From Streptomyces sp. NBC_00490 (GTDB lineage: Bacteria > Actinomycetota > Actinomycetes > Streptomycetales > Streptomycetaceae), in NCBI RefSeq assembly GCF_036013645.1, contig NZ_CP107869.1:5084001-5148000 (forward strand): a stretch of DNA of 64,000 nt, in the 5' to 3' direction. The position numbers were made by a program, and so were the translations under genes. The stretch's first letter is position 1. Each line of letters opens with the position of its first letter. The notes under the pieces were generated by a model, which was not told the origin of the DNA, did not search any database, and saw only the letters and a list, made by a program, of their open reading frames with translations. Below, one piece after another: positions 52,571 through 62,565 of this stretch.

Positions 52571-54076
52571 TCAGTCGCGCTTGCAGATGTGGTCCAGCAG
52601 ATTGGCGGTGGCGCGCTGGACGCGGGGGTCCACATGTCCGGGGCGGTCCAGGGACGGGGACCACGCGAAGGTGCCGGACGCGAAGACCAGGGCGCCCGAG
52701 GGGGCGCGGTAGAGGGAGGTCTCCTGGTGGCGGAGGGTGCCCTCGCTGTCGGCGTACGGGGAGTGGGCGAGCAGGATGCGGTCGTCGTGCTCGGGGAGCG
52801 GGGTGCGCGGGAAGTAGCGGTCGGCCTCGCCCGCGACCAGTCCCTCGATCTCGTCGCCCTCGTGGGCGCCGGTGGCCTCCCAGAGCCAGTGGTCGGCATT
52901 GCGCACGATCAGCGGGTGGGGGTCGGGGACCCGGCCCGCGTACTGGATGCCGACCACCTGCTGCTCGGGGCGGTCGACCTCGCGCCACAGCACCGGCCGG
53001 CCCGGGCCCCTGCGCTTGCGGCAGGTCAGGAGGCGGTCGGGGACGCCGGACGGGGACGGGCCCAACTCCACCTGCCAGTACATGGTGTTGGCGGAGAGGA
53101 AGACCAGCGATGTGCCGTGGTCGCGGGCGCGCTCCACGGTGCGGCGCATGTTCGCCGACCAGTACTCGTCGTGGCCCGGGAAGACCAGGCCCCGGTAGCG
53201 GGTGGGGTCGACGCGGCCGGAGTGCAGGTCGCGGGCGTCGGCGTAGGCCAGGTCGTAGCCGTAGCGCTCGGCGAAGCGGATGAAGTCGTAGGCGTGGCCG
53301 ACGTGCAGAGGCAGGCCGGCGCCGGCGTACGGGCGGTCGAAGGAGACGGTCGTGGCGGCCTCGGACTCGCCCAGCAGACCGCCTTGCTCGTCCCAGGCGT
53401 GGTAGAGGCTGGCGCCCGTGCGGCCGTCCTCCGGGTAGAGGTTGTACGCCTGCCAGGTGACGTCCGGCAGGAGGAGCAGCAGGTCCGCCGGGTGGTCGTG
53501 GCGGACGGTGAACGGCACGTGGGAGCGGTAACCGTCGGCGGTGGTCAGGACGGCCACATACGCCCCGACGCTCCAGAAGGAGGGGATCTGCAGGCGCCAG
53601 CTCAGCCACCAGTGGTGGCAGGAGACCGTGCGGTCCGCGGTGAGCGGCGGGGGCTGGACGATGCCGGAGAGGCGGGGGCTGGTGGTGATCTTGGCGGCGC
53701 CGTCACCGCCGTAGTGGCCGATGCGGTACACGTCGACGCCGAACTCCTGGGGCGGGTCGACCGTGATGTGGAAGTCGATGGCCTCGCCGGGGGCGACCGC
53801 GCCGGTCGAGGTGAAGCCCTTGATCTGGCGGCGCACGTCGTCCGCGGCACGGGGGCCGCCGGCGGTGCGGGGCGCCGGGATGCGAGAGCCGTCGGTCCGG
53901 GCGCCGGCGGGGTCAGGCTGCGGGGATCCCTCCACGTACCAGGGGACCACCTGGCCGGTGCCGTCGAAGTACGTCTCGTCGCCGCGGAGCCAGGGCACGG
54001 GGCCCTGGCCGAAGGGGTCCGTCACCGCGTGCGCCAGCGCTCCCGACTCCCAGCGGCGGATCTGCTCCGACCCCAT
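52571..54076 (-). CDS. N,N-dimethylformamidase large-subunit-like protein
   Basis: The protein is 501 aa. After an N-terminal ~75 residues it contains a beta-sandwich (IDFHITVDPPQEFGVDVYRIGHYGG) and a large flavodoxin/amidohydrolase-like part (VTWQAYNLYPEDGRTGASLY, GLVFPGHDEYWSANMR), both typical of the DMFase large subunit family. The real DMFase breaks N,N-dimethylformamide and needs a small subunit and iron; no small subunit gene is nearby, and the actinobacterial family members are much shorter than the ~760-residue enzyme, so the substrate is likely different. ATG 54076 has GGAGGGGAG upstream. It could be co-transcribed with purC. Confidence 0.8.
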   Translation of the reverse strand: MGSEQIRRWESGALAHAVTDPFGQGPVPWLRGDETYFDGTGQVVPWYVEGSPQPDPAGARTDGSRIPAPRTAGGPRAADDVRRQIKGFTSTGAVAPGEAIDFHITVDPPQEFGVDVYRIGHYGGDGAAKITTSPRLSGIVQPPPLTADRTVSCHHWWLSWRLQIPSFWSVGAYVAVLTTADGYRSHVPFTVRHDHPADLLLLLPDVTWQAYNLYPEDGRTGASLYHAWDEQGGLLGESEAATTVSFDRPYAGAGLPLHVGHAYDFIRFAERYGYDLAYADARDLHSGRVDPTRYRGLVFPGHDEYWSANMRRTVERARDHGTSLVFLSANTMYWQVELGPSPSGVPDRLLTCRKRRGPGRPVLWREVDRPEQQVVGIQYAGRVPDPHPLIVRNADHWLWEATGAHEGDEIEGLVAGEADRYFPRTPLPEHDDRILLAHSPYADSEGTLRHQETSLYRAPSGALVFASGTFAWSPSLDRPGHVDPRVQRATANLLDHICKRD

Positions 54077-54292
54077 GGCTGCTCCCCTCCCTCGCGCCCC
54101 CGTGTGTGAATGCGGTCGTCCGTTCGTCCTTCTGACGCCCGTCCTATGTCGCAAGCCCTTGCCATACACCCGATCGGTCCCAGCACATCACATTACGCAC
54201 GCACGCGGTCACTATTCGTTGCGAATTGGCCGAAAGTGGAACGAGGGCTTCCGGTAAGGGAGTTGTGCGGTGGCCCGGTCGGCGGGTCCCGC

Positions 54293-56152
54293 TCAGACGA
54301 GGCGGACCGGCTTCTCCGCACGTATGCCGGACTCCAGCAGCCAGGTGCGCAGGGGGACCGGGTCGCCGTCCACGATCAGGCTGAGGACCACCGGGCTGAG
54401 GTCGGCCGCGCGGTCGCCGTTGATGAGGAGGGTCGGGCCGTCGAGCCAGTCGAGGCCGGGGGTGGCGCCCGCGGTGTCCATCGCGGCGCAGCAGACCATG
54501 GCCGTGACGTGGTCGGTGAGGAGTTCACGGGACGTGCGAGGCGGTTGGGGCGGGAAGAGGGGGAGCGCGCCGTCGTCCCAGAGGGTGGCGTCGGGGCCCT
54601 GGGGGGCGGGTGCGGTGGCTTCCTCGCGGGCCAGCTCGGCGGTGAGACCTGCGGCGAGGGTGGCGGTGCGTTCGTTTTCCTGCTCGTCGGCCTCCGCATC
54701 GGCCTCGCCTTCACCATCGGCGAGCGTGCTCCCGTCCGCGCCGCCCATGACGGTTTCGTCGTCGGGTGCGGGTGGCCCCTGTGGGGCGGGGGCGCCGTCG
54801 GCGGCTGCGGGTTCGGCTGTCACCAGGGGTACGGACGCCGGGCCGGACTCCATGTGCTTCGCACCGTCGGGCGCCGGCGTCGCAAGGTAGTCCAGGACCC
54901 TGGACAACGTCGGGCCGTCCGTCTCCGGGCCCGTGGTCTCGGGGGTCCGGCGTACTCCCTGTGCATCCAGGACTCGGTGGAGGCGGGCCGCGTCGAGGCG
55001 CCACTTGCGGTCGACGACCTCTTCCGGATACTCCTGCCAGCCGACCGGGGACCAGTCGGGACCGGACTCCGCCGGGCCGCCGTGGAAGAGGCGGGCGGCC
55101 AGGAGGGAGGTGGCCTCGTCGATCGTGCCGGGTTCTTCCAGGAGGTCGCAGGCAGGGCGCTCACCCAGACGGGAGGCAAAGCCCTCGGCCAGACGGTCCC
55201 GCCGGGAGAGTTCCGTGAGTGCCGCCACCACTCCCGCGTCCAGGCGGGACGGCCAGCGGCCCATCCGCCAGGCGGGCAGCGCCACGCGGGTCAGGAGGCG
55301 GTCCCAGCCGGCGTAGGCCAGGCCCACCTGTTCCTGGGCGACGATCCGCAGGCCGTAGTCCACGCCCTGGGCGCGCTCGGCCGCCGCGGCGGCTACCCCT
55401 CGCTCCATCTTGGACGCGTGCTCCCGGCAGCTGCGCAGCAGCAGACGGGCCACCCAGCCGACGCCGGCGCACACCACGCGGATCATCCGGCAGCGGTCGG
55501 CCGCCGAGGCCACGGCCACCGCGGCATCCAGGCCGCGGACGAAACGGCGGGCCGCGGCTATGTCCGGGTGGGCCGAGGGGCCCGTGCCGGCGACGACCGG
55601 GGCGAGGACCGCGCGGAGCTCACCGACCCGCATCCACCACAGGAACGGGGAGCCGATGACCAGGACGGGCGCCACTGTCGTACGCCGCGAGCCACGGGCA
55701 CCCGTGAGCTCGTCGCGGTCCTCGTGCTTCGGCGGGCCGTGGGACGGGTGGGTGCGGTCCTCCAGCCAGCTGTCGCAGTCCGGGGTGAGCGCTATCGCGG
55801 AGGGGGCCGGCACATCGAGACGGTCGGCCAGGTCGCGCACCATGCGGTACAGGTCCGGCGCCGACTCCTCGGCGATCGGGACCGTCGGACTCATGGCGGG
55901 GCGGGCACGGGCGACGACCAGGGCGATGCCGGCGGCGGCCAGCAGGACGAGCACGGCGAACGGCGTGACGGCCCAGCGGGCGGCATGCCAGCCCGGGCCC
56001 ACGAGGTGGCCGGTGGAGCCTCCCGCGTACAGCACGACGGCGACGGCCGCCGGCAGCAGCGCGACGGCGAGCGCCCGGCTGCGGATGCGCAGCACGGCGA
56101 GCGCCCAGGAGCGCGCGGCCTGTGCGCCCGCTTCTCCACCCATACCGGTCAC
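54293..56152 (-). CDS. Membrane protein with M48-like but inactive core
   Basis: The protein is 619 aa. Two membrane helices lie at ~28-46 and ~62-82. The region ~90-215 looks like an M48 peptidase core (LVIGSPFLWWMRVGELRAVLA), but where M48 has HExxH the sequence reads APVVAG (residues ~184-189), so no zinc site exists. A long helical middle follows, then an acidic/Pro-rich stretch (~455-540) and a conserved C-terminus. The function is unknown; a scaffold or chaperone role is possible. GTG 56152 lies a few bases after GGGGGTGAC; ATG 56143 is an alternative. It sits between purC/DMFase-like and purD. Confidence 0.65.
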   Translation of the reverse strand: MTGMGGEAGAQAARSWALAVLRIRSRALAVALLPAAVAVVLYAGGSTGHLVGPGWHAARWAVTPFAVLVLLAAAGIALVVARARPAMSPTVPIAEESAPDLYRMVRDLADRLDVPAPSAIALTPDCDSWLEDRTHPSHGPPKHEDRDELTGARGSRRTTVAPVLVIGSPFLWWMRVGELRAVLAPVVAGTGPSAHPDIAAARRFVRGLDAAVAVASAADRCRMIRVVCAGVGWVARLLLRSCREHASKMERGVAAAAAERAQGVDYGLRIVAQEQVGLAYAGWDRLLTRVALPAWRMGRWPSRLDAGVVAALTELSRRDRLAEGFASRLGERPACDLLEEPGTIDEATSLLAARLFHGGPAESGPDWSPVGWQEYPEEVVDRKWRLDAARLHRVLDAQGVRRTPETTGPETDGPTLSRVLDYLATPAPDGAKHMESGPASVPLVTAEPAAADGAPAPQGPPAPDDETVMGGADGSTLADGEGEADAEADEQENERTATLAAGLTAELAREEATAPAPQGPDATLWDDGALPLFPPQPPRTSRELLTDHVTAMVCCAAMDTAGATPGLDWLDGPTLLINGDRAADLSPVVLSLIVDGDPVPLRTWLLESGIRAEKPVRLV

Positions 56153-56547
56153 GACCGGGTGTCACCCCCTCCGTGCTGTCCTGGCTGTCTGCCTGTCCTG
56201 GTGTTGCTCACTCCCCCACTGTGGCACCCCCCACTGACATCGCAATGCCGGTGGGCCAAGTGCCGGAATGCTTGCGCCGCACCCTAGTTGGGGCCCCTGT
56301 CCACGTCACCAGGAAAAGGGACCGGTCACTCGATGGAATGGCTTTGGGGAAAGGTGGATGACGGACAGCGAAGATCAGGCCTTGGTTCTTGACCCAAGTT
56401 CAGCCCCCGTCCGACGCGCGGTTCCCGGCTGGTGGCAAGGCCGGCGGCGGGGCCGGGCATGCGTCAGGCCCCGAATCCTGAGACGGATTCGGGGCCTGTC
56501 GGGTTCATCCGGTCTGCCGGTTTTCCCGGCTGTTCCGGTGGTGGCGG
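56153..56547. other. Gap between the membrane protein and purD
   Basis: A 395-bp region with the membrane-protein promoter and the purD terminator (56465-56498). A plus-strand frame starting at ATG 56358 with a GGGGAAAGG ahead of it runs into purD antisense and shows no recognisable product, so I do not call a gene. Confidence 0.5.
56465..56498 (-). terminator. Terminator of purD
   Basis: Perfect 14-bp stem CAGGCCCCGAATCC with a six-base loop against 56485-56498, 49 bp after the purD stop. No U-run. Confidence 0.75.
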
Positions 56548-57801
<1,254 letters not shown>

Positions 57802-57961
57802 GGGGTCAGCGTAACCGGCTCGGGGCCCGGGAAATTGTGCGGGTTGCTGAAGGGGCGGGGGAACGGGGTTTGTGGGTTTCTCCGAAACAGAGGTCCCGGC
57901 AGAGTTCCGGCAGCGCTCCCGACCGGGGTTCCGACAGGGGTCCCGCCTCGTCGGGGAGCCC

Positions 57962-60361
57962 CTATTCGTTGCTGAACTCCTCCACCACCGTCGCTCCCAG
58001 CTCCCGCACGATCAGTTCACGGCCGGAGAGGGCCGATTCGTTGAGGTCGGGGTCGTCGTCCTCGGGGATGTCGTCCTCGGGGGAGACCGGGGGCGGCTCC
58101 GGGGCGGGCGGCCGGGGGGCGGGAGCGGCGGCCGGGGGCGGTGTCGCCGAGGACTGTGCGGAGGTCGTGGAGGGGGCAGCGGGGGTGGCCGGGCGCTGTG
58201 CCGGGGCGGGGGCGCCGCCTCCGCCGTAGCCACCGGAGGATCCAGGGGTCCCGGAGGCCCCTGGGGTGCCGTAACCGCCACCGCCACCGTTGAAGCCGGG
58301 CGTGCCGCCGCCGGTCTGCGGGGGTGCCGAGCCGCCCGAGGGGTCGACGACCGCCTCGATCTTCCACTGGACGTTGAACTGCTCGCCCAGCGCCTGCTTC
58401 AGGACGTCCTCGCTGCCGCTGCTCACGAAGTTGTCGCGTGCTCCGACATTGACGAAGCCGATCTGGAGGGTGGCGCCGTCGAAGCCGGCCACCTGGGCGT
58501 TCTGGCTGAGCAGGATCCAGGTGAAGCGCCGGCGGTTCTTGACGGCCTCCAGGATGTTCGGCCAGAGCGTGCGGGGGTCGACGCCGCCGGCCGGAGGTGC
58601 GTAGGCGGCGGGGGCGGCCTGCTGGGGCTGGGCGGGTGCGGGCTGGCTCGGCGCGGGAGTGGCGGGTGCGGATTGGCTCGGGGCGGCCGGGGGCCGGCCG
58701 CCTCCGGCGGGGGTCGCCGTGGGCCAGCCACCTGGGCGTCGGCCGCCGCCCGCGGGTGCCGCTGCGGGCCAGGCGCCGGGAGTGGAGGTGGTGGGGGCCG
58801 CGGGGGCGGGAGGGGGTGTGGCGGGGGCCTGGGGAGGCTGGGGGGTCTGGGGCTGCGCGGTGCCGGTGTCGCCGGGTGCAGGGCCTGTGGGTGCGGGCGC
58901 GGCTTGGGCGGAGGCGGCGTCGTAAGCCGGGGCCGGGGACGGGGTGGTGTCCTGGGCGGGCTGACCGGGTGTGGAGCCGAAGCCCGGGGCGCCCCCCGCC
59001 GCGGGTCCGTTCGCCGCGGGTCCGCTGTGGGCAGGTCCGGTCGGCGCAGGTGCGGTCACCGGGCCCGAAGCCCGTACCGCCGCCCGGGCCGCCGCGACAC
59101 CGCCTCCCGGCGGAACCGGTGCAGCAGCCGCAACCGCTGCCCCGTGCGCCTCGGGCCCGGGGACGTACCCCATCGCGGGCGCTCCCCCGCCCCCGGAGAA
59201 GTTCACGCCACGCTCCAGCCGGTCGAGCCTGGCCATCACGGACCGCTCGTCGCCGTAAGCGGCCGGCAGCAGCACGCGCGCGCAGATCAGCTCCAGCTGG
59301 AGGCGAGGGGAGTTGGCGCCCCGCATCTCGGTGAGTCCCGCGTTGACGAGGTCGGCGGCGCGGCTGAGCTCGGCGGCGCCGAAGATGCCGGCCTGGGCCT
59401 GCATACGCTCCAGCACGTCCGCGGGGGCGTCGATGAGGCCGGTCTCCGTGGCGTCCGGGACGGCGGCGAGGATCACCAGGTCCCGCAGCCGCTCCAGCAG
59501 GTCGGCGACGAAGCGCCGCGGGTCGTTGCCACCCTCGATGATCCGGTCGACCACCTCGAAGGCGGCGGCGCCGTCACCGGTGGCGAAGGCCTCGACGACG
59601 GAGTCGAGGAGCGAGCCGTCGGTGTAACCGAGGAGGGACGTGGCCATGGCATACGTCACACCCTCCTCCCGCGCCCCGGCGAGCAGCTGGTCCATGACGG
59701 ACATGGAGTCACGCACGGAGCCCTGCCCCGCCCGCACGACGAGCGGCAGCACGCCCTCCTCGACGGGGATGTTCTCTTGTCCGCAGACCTCGCCGAGGTA
59801 GTCGCGAAGGGTGCTCGGCGGCACGAGCCGGAAGGGGTAGTGGTGGGTCCGCGAACGGATGGTCCCGATGACCTTCTCGGGCTCGGTGGTCGCGAAGATG
59901 AACTTCAGATGCTCCGGGGGCTCCTCGACGACCTTGAGCAGCGCGTTGAAGCCGGCCGACGTGACCATGTGGGCCTCGTCGATGATGTAGATCTTGTACC
60001 GGCTGCTCGCGGGTCCGAAGAAGGCCTTCTCGCGCAGCTCACGGGCGTCGTCCACACCACCGTGGGACGCGGCGTCGATCTCGATGACGTCGATGGAACC
60101 CGGGCCGTTGCGCGCGAGGTCCTGGCAGGACTGGCACTCTCCGCACGGGGTCGGCGTGGGACCTTGCTCACAGTTGAGACAGCGGGCCAGGATGCGTGCG
60201 CTGGTCGTCTTGCCGCAGCCACGCGGACCGCTGAACAGGTACGCGTGATTGACCCGGTTGTTCCGCAGCGCCTGCTGCAACGGGTCGGTGACATGCTCCT
60301 GCCCGATGACCTCGGCGAACGACTCCGGGCGATAGCGGCGGTACAACGCGAGAGACGACAC
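57962..60361 (-). CDS. dnaX: DNA polymerase III subunits gamma/tau
   Basis: The protein is 799 aa. DnaX is the clamp-loader ATPase. The AAA+ part (residues ~1-370) starts with LALYRRYRPESFAEVIGQ and holds Walker A GPRGCGKT (45-52), a zinc module with four Cys (C64, C73, C76, C79) and the SRC-like GTIRSRTH. A ~230-residue Pro/Ala/Gly-rich linker follows, then a tau-type domain (TLWPNILEAVKNRRRFTWILL) and a second Gly/Pro-rich stretch with an acidic end. GTG 60361 gives the conserved SSLALYRRYRP start. No slippery A-rich frameshift site is seen, so only a tau-length product is expected. Confidence 0.96.
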   Translation of the reverse strand: MSSLALYRRYRPESFAEVIGQEHVTDPLQQALRNNRVNHAYLFSGPRGCGKTTSARILARCLNCEQGPTPTPCGECQSCQDLARNGPGSIDVIEIDAASHGGVDDARELREKAFFGPASSRYKIYIIDEAHMVTSAGFNALLKVVEEPPEHLKFIFATTEPEKVIGTIRSRTHHYPFRLVPPSTLRDYLGEVCGQENIPVEEGVLPLVVRAGQGSVRDSMSVMDQLLAGAREEGVTYAMATSLLGYTDGSLLDSVVEAFATGDGAAAFEVVDRIIEGGNDPRRFVADLLERLRDLVILAAVPDATETGLIDAPADVLERMQAQAGIFGAAELSRAADLVNAGLTEMRGANSPRLQLELICARVLLPAAYGDERSVMARLDRLERGVNFSGGGGAPAMGYVPGPEAHGAAVAAAAPVPPGGGVAAARAAVRASGPVTAPAPTGPAHSGPAANGPAAGGAPGFGSTPGQPAQDTTPSPAPAYDAASAQAAPAPTGPAPGDTGTAQPQTPQPPQAPATPPPAPAAPTTSTPGAWPAAAPAGGGRRPGGWPTATPAGGGRPPAAPSQSAPATPAPSQPAPAQPQQAAPAAYAPPAGGVDPRTLWPNILEAVKNRRRFTWILLSQNAQVAGFDGATLQIGFVNVGARDNFVSSGSEDVLKQALGEQFNVQWKIEAVVDPSGGSAPPQTGGGTPGFNGGGGGYGTPGASGTPGSSGGYGGGGAPAPAQRPATPAAPSTTSAQSSATPPPAAAPAPRPPAPEPPPVSPEDDIPEDDDPDLNESALSGRELIVRELGATVVEEFSNE

Positions 60362-60429
60362 GCATACGAGGTTATAGGCGCCCACTGACAACCAGCCCCA
60401 CGCAAGAGACCACCCTTGCCGGGAAACGC

Positions 60430-60524
60430 AAGCGCCCCCCACGCACCCGCCAGAGCCAACCTACCCTTGCTGCCTTCCGGCCCTGGGGGAGTTCAGTCAG
60501 ATAGCGCCACGTGAGGGGCTGCCC
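60430..60524 (-). ncRNA. ffs: Signal recognition particle RNA (small bacterial type)
   Basis: On the minus strand, the SRP domain IV core GGGCCGGAAGGCAGCAAGGG is exact. The ends close with a perfect 10-bp stem, GCCCCTCACG and CGTGGGGGGC. The RNA is about 95 bases, the small type made by actinobacteria, and sits just upstream of dnaX as in many bacteria. A -10-like TACTGT lies just before it (60527-60532). Confidence 0.92.
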
Positions 60525-60595
60525 AAACAGTACCCGATGTCGGGGGCTGGGAACGAGTTCGCGAGCACTCCTCAACGTCTTGTATTGTTTGCCCC

Positions 60596-60680
60596 GGAGG
60601 ATTCGCCTAGTGGCCTAGGGCGCACGCTTGGAAAGCGTGTTGGGGGCAACCCCTCACGAGTTCGAATCTCGTATCCTCCG
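60596..60680 (+). tRNA. tRNA-Ser (GGA)
   Basis: An 85-base class II tRNA beginning GGAGGATTCGCCTAG, anticodon loop TTGGAAA, and a long variable arm (TGGGGGCAACCCC). Acceptor GGAGGAT/ATCCTCC with G73, as needed for seryl-tRNA synthetase. Confidence 0.95.
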
Positions 60681-60704
60681 CCAGTGCCTCACCGGGCACG
60701 ATGT

Positions 60705-60738
60705 CGAAGGGCCCCACCGTTCGCGGTGGGGCCCTTCG
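60705..60738 (+). terminator. Terminator of tRNA-Ser
   Basis: Perfect 15-bp stem CGAAGGGCCCCACCG with a TTCG loop (60720-60723). It also lies 15 bp after the stop of the convergent Stealth gene and may serve both. Confidence 0.85.
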
Positions 60739-60753
60739 TCGTTGTCCGGGTCT

Positions 60754-62544
60754 TCAGAGCGGGTCGCCGGCGTGCTGGGCCGTTCTGTGGAGGGCGGGGT
60801 GGGCCGGAGAGCGGGGCGGTGATTCGTAGCGGCTCGGGAAGGGGTATTTGCGTTCCAGGAAGGCGCTGATGGCCGCCTGGGCCGCCGGTCTGGCCTCGGG
60901 GGGCGTGTCCACGTCGTTGAGGCAGAAGAAGTCGACGTCCTCGCCGGCCGCGAGGCGGGACAGGCGGCGGCGCATGTCCGGGGTGCCGAGCTGGACGTAG
61001 CGGAAGCGGTAGTCGGCCGGGACGGCGCGGGCGGTGGCCATCGCCCAGTGGTGGTGGAGGGTCGATGCCGGCGCCACGTCGGACGTCGAGCGGAAGCGGG
61101 AGTACGCGGTGCGGTCCAGCTCCTCGATGCCCAGGCTCTCCATCTCCCGCATCACCGACAGCAGTTGGGGGTGCGGGGTGTGCAGGGACTTGTGGGTGAT
61201 GTGTCTGCCGTGGAAGCGGCTGATGATCTCGCGGGCGTTCTTGCCCGCGGAGTTCGGGGCCGGTTCCAGGGGGTGCGGGGCGCCTATGCCCAGCTTCAGC
61301 GGGGAGAGGGGGATGCGGGCGATGCCGTTGCCGTGGAAGAAGTGCTCGGCCCCTACCGGACGGTTGATGAAGACGTCGTCGTTGAAGTAGAGGTAGTGCT
61401 CCGACAGGCCCGGGATGTGGTGCAGGCGGCTCTCGATCGCGTGGGAGTTGAAGACGGGGAGCGCGTCCGCCGGGAGGATGTCCCGGTGGTCGATCACGGT
61501 CAGGCCTTCCGCCCGCGGGTCCAGCCAGTCCGGGATCTGGGAGTCGGTCACCAGGTAGACGTGCCGGACGAAACCGGCGTACATCTCCAGCGAGCGCAGG
61601 GCATACCTCAGCTCGTCGTGGCTGGTGTAGCGGGAGGCACCGGTCTCGCGCGGGGCGATGGTGTCGTGGGAGAGCGCCTGATGGGCGCGGCGCTTGGCCG
61701 CCATCGCGGGGTCGTCGCCGTCGACCCAGGTGTAGACGGCGTCGACGGGGAAGCGCACCTCGTCGATGCCGGGCTCGGCGAACGGGGCGAAGGTGGGCAC
61801 GCCGCGACGGCGGCCCGCGACGACGGCGGGGCGTTGCGCCGACACAGGGAGGACCTCCGACACCGGGTTGTGGCGCGGGGCGACCAGCGCCGGGCCGAAG
61901 ACGTCCGGCATCCGGCTGCCGGGCACGGTGAGCCAGGAGGGGTCGGTGCCGAGGTCGCGGCCGTGCCGCCAGAACTCGATGTCGCAGCCCGTTTCGAGTC
62001 CGGTGAGGACCTGGCCCTCGGGGCCCAGGCGCACCACGCCGGTGCGGAGCACCTCGGCCCGCCGCAGCGCCCGCGGCAGCTTCCCGTCGGCCCACAGTGC
62101 CGCGGCGGTCACCCCGCCGTCCGGTCCCACGGCCCCGACGTATCCCGCACCGGAGGCGAAGCGCTGGGCGGCCCGCTGGAGGATCGTGTCGCGGTACGTC
62201 TCCGCCACGCCGATGACCTGGCGCGGCACCCCCTGTCCGTGGTCGACGGGGACCAGGAAGTACGGGACGCCGAGTCCGTCCAGCAGGGTGCAGACCCGTT
62301 CGAGGTCGGCCTCGACGGCGTCCGCGGCGGTGTATCCGGCGACGGTACGGCCGTACAGCCGCGTCGGTCCGAAGGTGACCCGGCGCAGCCCCGGGACGGC
62401 GGCCCGCAGGCGCCGGCGGGCCCGGGCCGTGCGCAGCGCCCAGAGCCGGGCCGCGAGCCAGAGCCTCAGGCGTACGAGAAAGTCCCGGACCGTTCGGATG
62501 CCCCCCGGCATTCCGAAGCGGTCACGGATGTCCATGCCCCCCAT
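60754..62544 (-). CDS. Stealth-family sugar-phosphate transferase (first of tandem pair)
   Basis: The protein is 596 aa. All four Stealth conserved regions are visible: CR1 FPVDAVYTWVDGDDPAM, CR2 SRYTSHDELRYALRSLEMY and the following HVYLVTDSQ, CR3 LSEHYLYFNDDVFI with FHG, and CR4 FFCLNDV near the C-terminus. Stealth proteins transfer hexose-1-phosphate to surface polysaccharides such as capsules, teichoic acids or phosphoglycans. The first ~230 residues are an N-terminal extension shared with the second copy. ATG 62544 gives the full length. The second paralogue ends 21 bp upstream on the same strand, so the pair forms an operon. Confidence 0.93.
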   Translation of the reverse strand: MGGMDIRDRFGMPGGIRTVRDFLVRLRLWLAARLWALRTARARRRLRAAVPGLRRVTFGPTRLYGRTVAGYTAADAVEADLERVCTLLDGLGVPYFLVPVDHGQGVPRQVIGVAETYRDTILQRAAQRFASGAGYVGAVGPDGGVTAAALWADGKLPRALRRAEVLRTGVVRLGPEGQVLTGLETGCDIEFWRHGRDLGTDPSWLTVPGSRMPDVFGPALVAPRHNPVSEVLPVSAQRPAVVAGRRRGVPTFAPFAEPGIDEVRFPVDAVYTWVDGDDPAMAAKRRAHQALSHDTIAPRETGASRYTSHDELRYALRSLEMYAGFVRHVYLVTDSQIPDWLDPRAEGLTVIDHRDILPADALPVFNSHAIESRLHHIPGLSEHYLYFNDDVFINRPVGAEHFFHGNGIARIPLSPLKLGIGAPHPLEPAPNSAGKNAREIISRFHGRHITHKSLHTPHPQLLSVMREMESLGIEELDRTAYSRFRSTSDVAPASTLHHHWAMATARAVPADYRFRYVQLGTPDMRRRLSRLAAGEDVDFFCLNDVDTPPEARPAAQAAISAFLERKYPFPSRYESPPRSPAHPALHRTAQHAGDPL

Positions 62545-62565
62545 GTCCTTGTCCCCCCGGCCCCG

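Noticed and set aside
57962..60361. Programmed frameshift site in dnaX for a gamma product
   Set aside because: No A-rich slippery sequence with a downstream hairpin is visible in the high-GC linker region.
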